Shown one piece after another: positions 6,943 through 7,649 of a stretch of 7,649 nucleotides of DNA (positions are counted from its first letter, which is position 1; each line of letters opens with the position of its first letter). Under the pieces are notes generated by a model. That model did not search any database and was not told the DNA's origin. It saw only the letters and a program-made list of their open reading frames with translations. The translations under genes were made by a program, and so were the position numbers. Origin of the DNA: Candidatus Poribacteria bacterium (GTDB lineage: Bacteria > Poribacteria > DTPJ01); NCBI GenBank assembly GCA_011334435.1, contig DTPJ01000159.1:1-7649 (forward strand). The letters run 5' to 3'.

Positions 6943-7649
6943 ATGATTAAACAAGACCTTTCAAAATTGATAACCGAACAGAGAAACGAAAATTCCCTTA
7001 ATATTGACTCAAAGTCTGTTGAGGAGATCATAGATATTTTCAATATTGAGGATCAAAAGGCTGTTTCTGCTGTAATAAAAGAGAAGGAAAACATCGCCAA
7101 AGCGATATATCTAATTATTGACGCATTTAAGAAAGGTGGAAGGCTATTTTACGTTGGTGCAGGGACAAGCGGAAGGCTTGGGGTCCTTGATTCTGCGGAA
7201 TGTCCCCCAACTTTCGGCGTCTCAAGAGAGATGGTGCAAGGAATAATCGCTGGTGGATATGATGCACTTGTGAGATCGATAGAAAGGGCAGAGGATAACC
7301 CCGAAGACGGCGCTCAGGCTATCGTTGATAGAGGCGTAAATGATAACGATGTCGTTGTCGGAATTGCAAGCAGTGGCAGAACCCCATTTGTCATCGGTGC
7401 ATTAGAGAAAGCCCATAATTTAGGGGCAAAGACAGTCCTTATTCAATGCAATCCTCCACAGGTTAAGCCCGAATTTATTGATGTTTTCATCTTGCCAATT
7501 GTCGGTCCCGAGATCATCACAGGGTCAACGAGGCTAAAAGCTGGAACAGCTACCAAGCTTATCCTAAACATGCTATCAAGTATATCTATGATAAAGATCG
7601 GCAAGGTTTATAATAACCTTATGGTAGATGTTCAGGCGTGGAACGAAAA
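6943..7649 (+). CDS. murQ: N-acetylmuramic acid 6-phosphate etherase (partial, runs off window)
   Basis: MurQ is a cytoplasmic SIS-domain lyase that cleaves the D-lactyl ether of MurNAc-6-phosphate, releasing D-lactate and GlcNAc-6-phosphate in cell-wall recycling. Only the first 235 codons are present; full proteins have about 300 residues, so roughly the last fifth lies beyond the window. Diagnostic motifs are nearly intact: EQRNENS (12-18), VGAGTSGRLGVLD (71-83), AECPPTFG (85-92), ERAEDNPEDG (114-123), ASSGRTPFVIGAL (142-154), GPEIITGSTRLKAGT (188-202), LILNML (206-211) and KVYNNLMVDVQ (221-231). The two catalytic glutamates of the family correspond to Glu86 (in AEC) and Glu117 (in AEDN). 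Residue 233 is Trp, where I expect Thr in the common ATNEK motif. The ATG at 6943 fits the family N-terminus, though the ribosome site is weak. The gene follows the GHL10 gene by 22 bases and is probably cotranscribed with it. Confidence 0.97.
   Translation, partial: MIKQDLSKLITEQRNENSLNIDSKSVEEIIDIFNIEDQKAVSAVIKEKENIAKAIYLIIDAFKKGGRLFYVGAGTSGRLGVLDSAECPPTFGVSREMVQGIIAGGYDALVRSIERAEDNPEDGAQAIVDRGVNDNDVVVGIASSGRTPFVIGALEKAHNLGAKTVLIQCNPPQVKPEFIDVFILPIVGPEIITGSTRLKAGTATKLILNMLSSISMIKIGKVYNNLMVDVQAWNE

Noticed and set aside
1..7649. Apparent abundance of GATC sites
   Set aside because: I counted about 50, against a rough expectation near 28 for this composition, but most sit in Lys/Glu-Ile and Asp codon contexts, so codon use explains it without needing a methylation or origin signal.
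1..7649. CRISPR arrays, tRNA or rRNA genes, insertion sequences and phage genes
   Set aside because: No regularly spaced repeats, cloverleaf-like segments, conserved rRNA stretches, transposase motifs or terminal inverted repeats were seen. The window is almost entirely five coding genes.

Overview
The window is a stretch of AT-rich bacterial DNA (I estimate about 40% G+C) with five protein genes, all on the + strand. They are separated by only 20 to 57 bases and no terminator is visible between them, so they look like one operon. Shine-Dalgarno sites precede several genes, and the last gene is a peptidoglycan-recycling enzyme, so the source is bacterial. The phylum cannot be fixed from the sequence; the mix of a multidomain glycoside-hydrolase-like protein and divergent sugar kinases would suit an uncultivated glycan-degrading lineage, but that is an impression only.

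Layout. Bases 1-64 hold a hairpin followed by a T-run, which probably terminates an upstream gene outside the window. Bases 65-247 are non-coding, with a plausible sigma70-type promoter (157-185) and a strong ribosome binding site. Next come two different FGGY-family (xylulokinase-like) carbohydrate kinases (248-1663 and 1690-3180). They are followed by a FecE/BtuD-type ABC ATPase carrying an extra C-terminal domain of about 150 residues (3201-4472). The fourth gene (4530-6920) encodes a large protein with a beta-sandwich-like N-terminus, a ThuA/GATase-like middle and a C-terminal GHL10 (YngK/DigH-type) TIM-barrel domain. The last, murQ (6943 to the window edge), encodes N-acetylmuramic acid 6-phosphate etherase and is cut off after 235 codons.

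How the genes may work together. MurQ removes the lactyl ether from MurNAc-6-phosphate to give GlcNAc-6-phosphate. GHL10 proteins include E. coli DigH (YddW), which cleaves peptide-free peptidoglycan strands. A GHL10 protein next to MurQ therefore suggests cell-wall glycan salvage. None of the known MurNAc or anhydro-MurNAc kinase families (AnmK, AmgK, MurK) lies in the window, while two unassigned FGGY kinases do. That the FGGY kinases phosphorylate muropeptide-derived or other amino sugars is a testable hypothesis, not a demonstrated fact. The ABC ATPase is of the iron-complex/cobalamin type and has no permease or binding protein beside it, so its role in the operon is unexplained.
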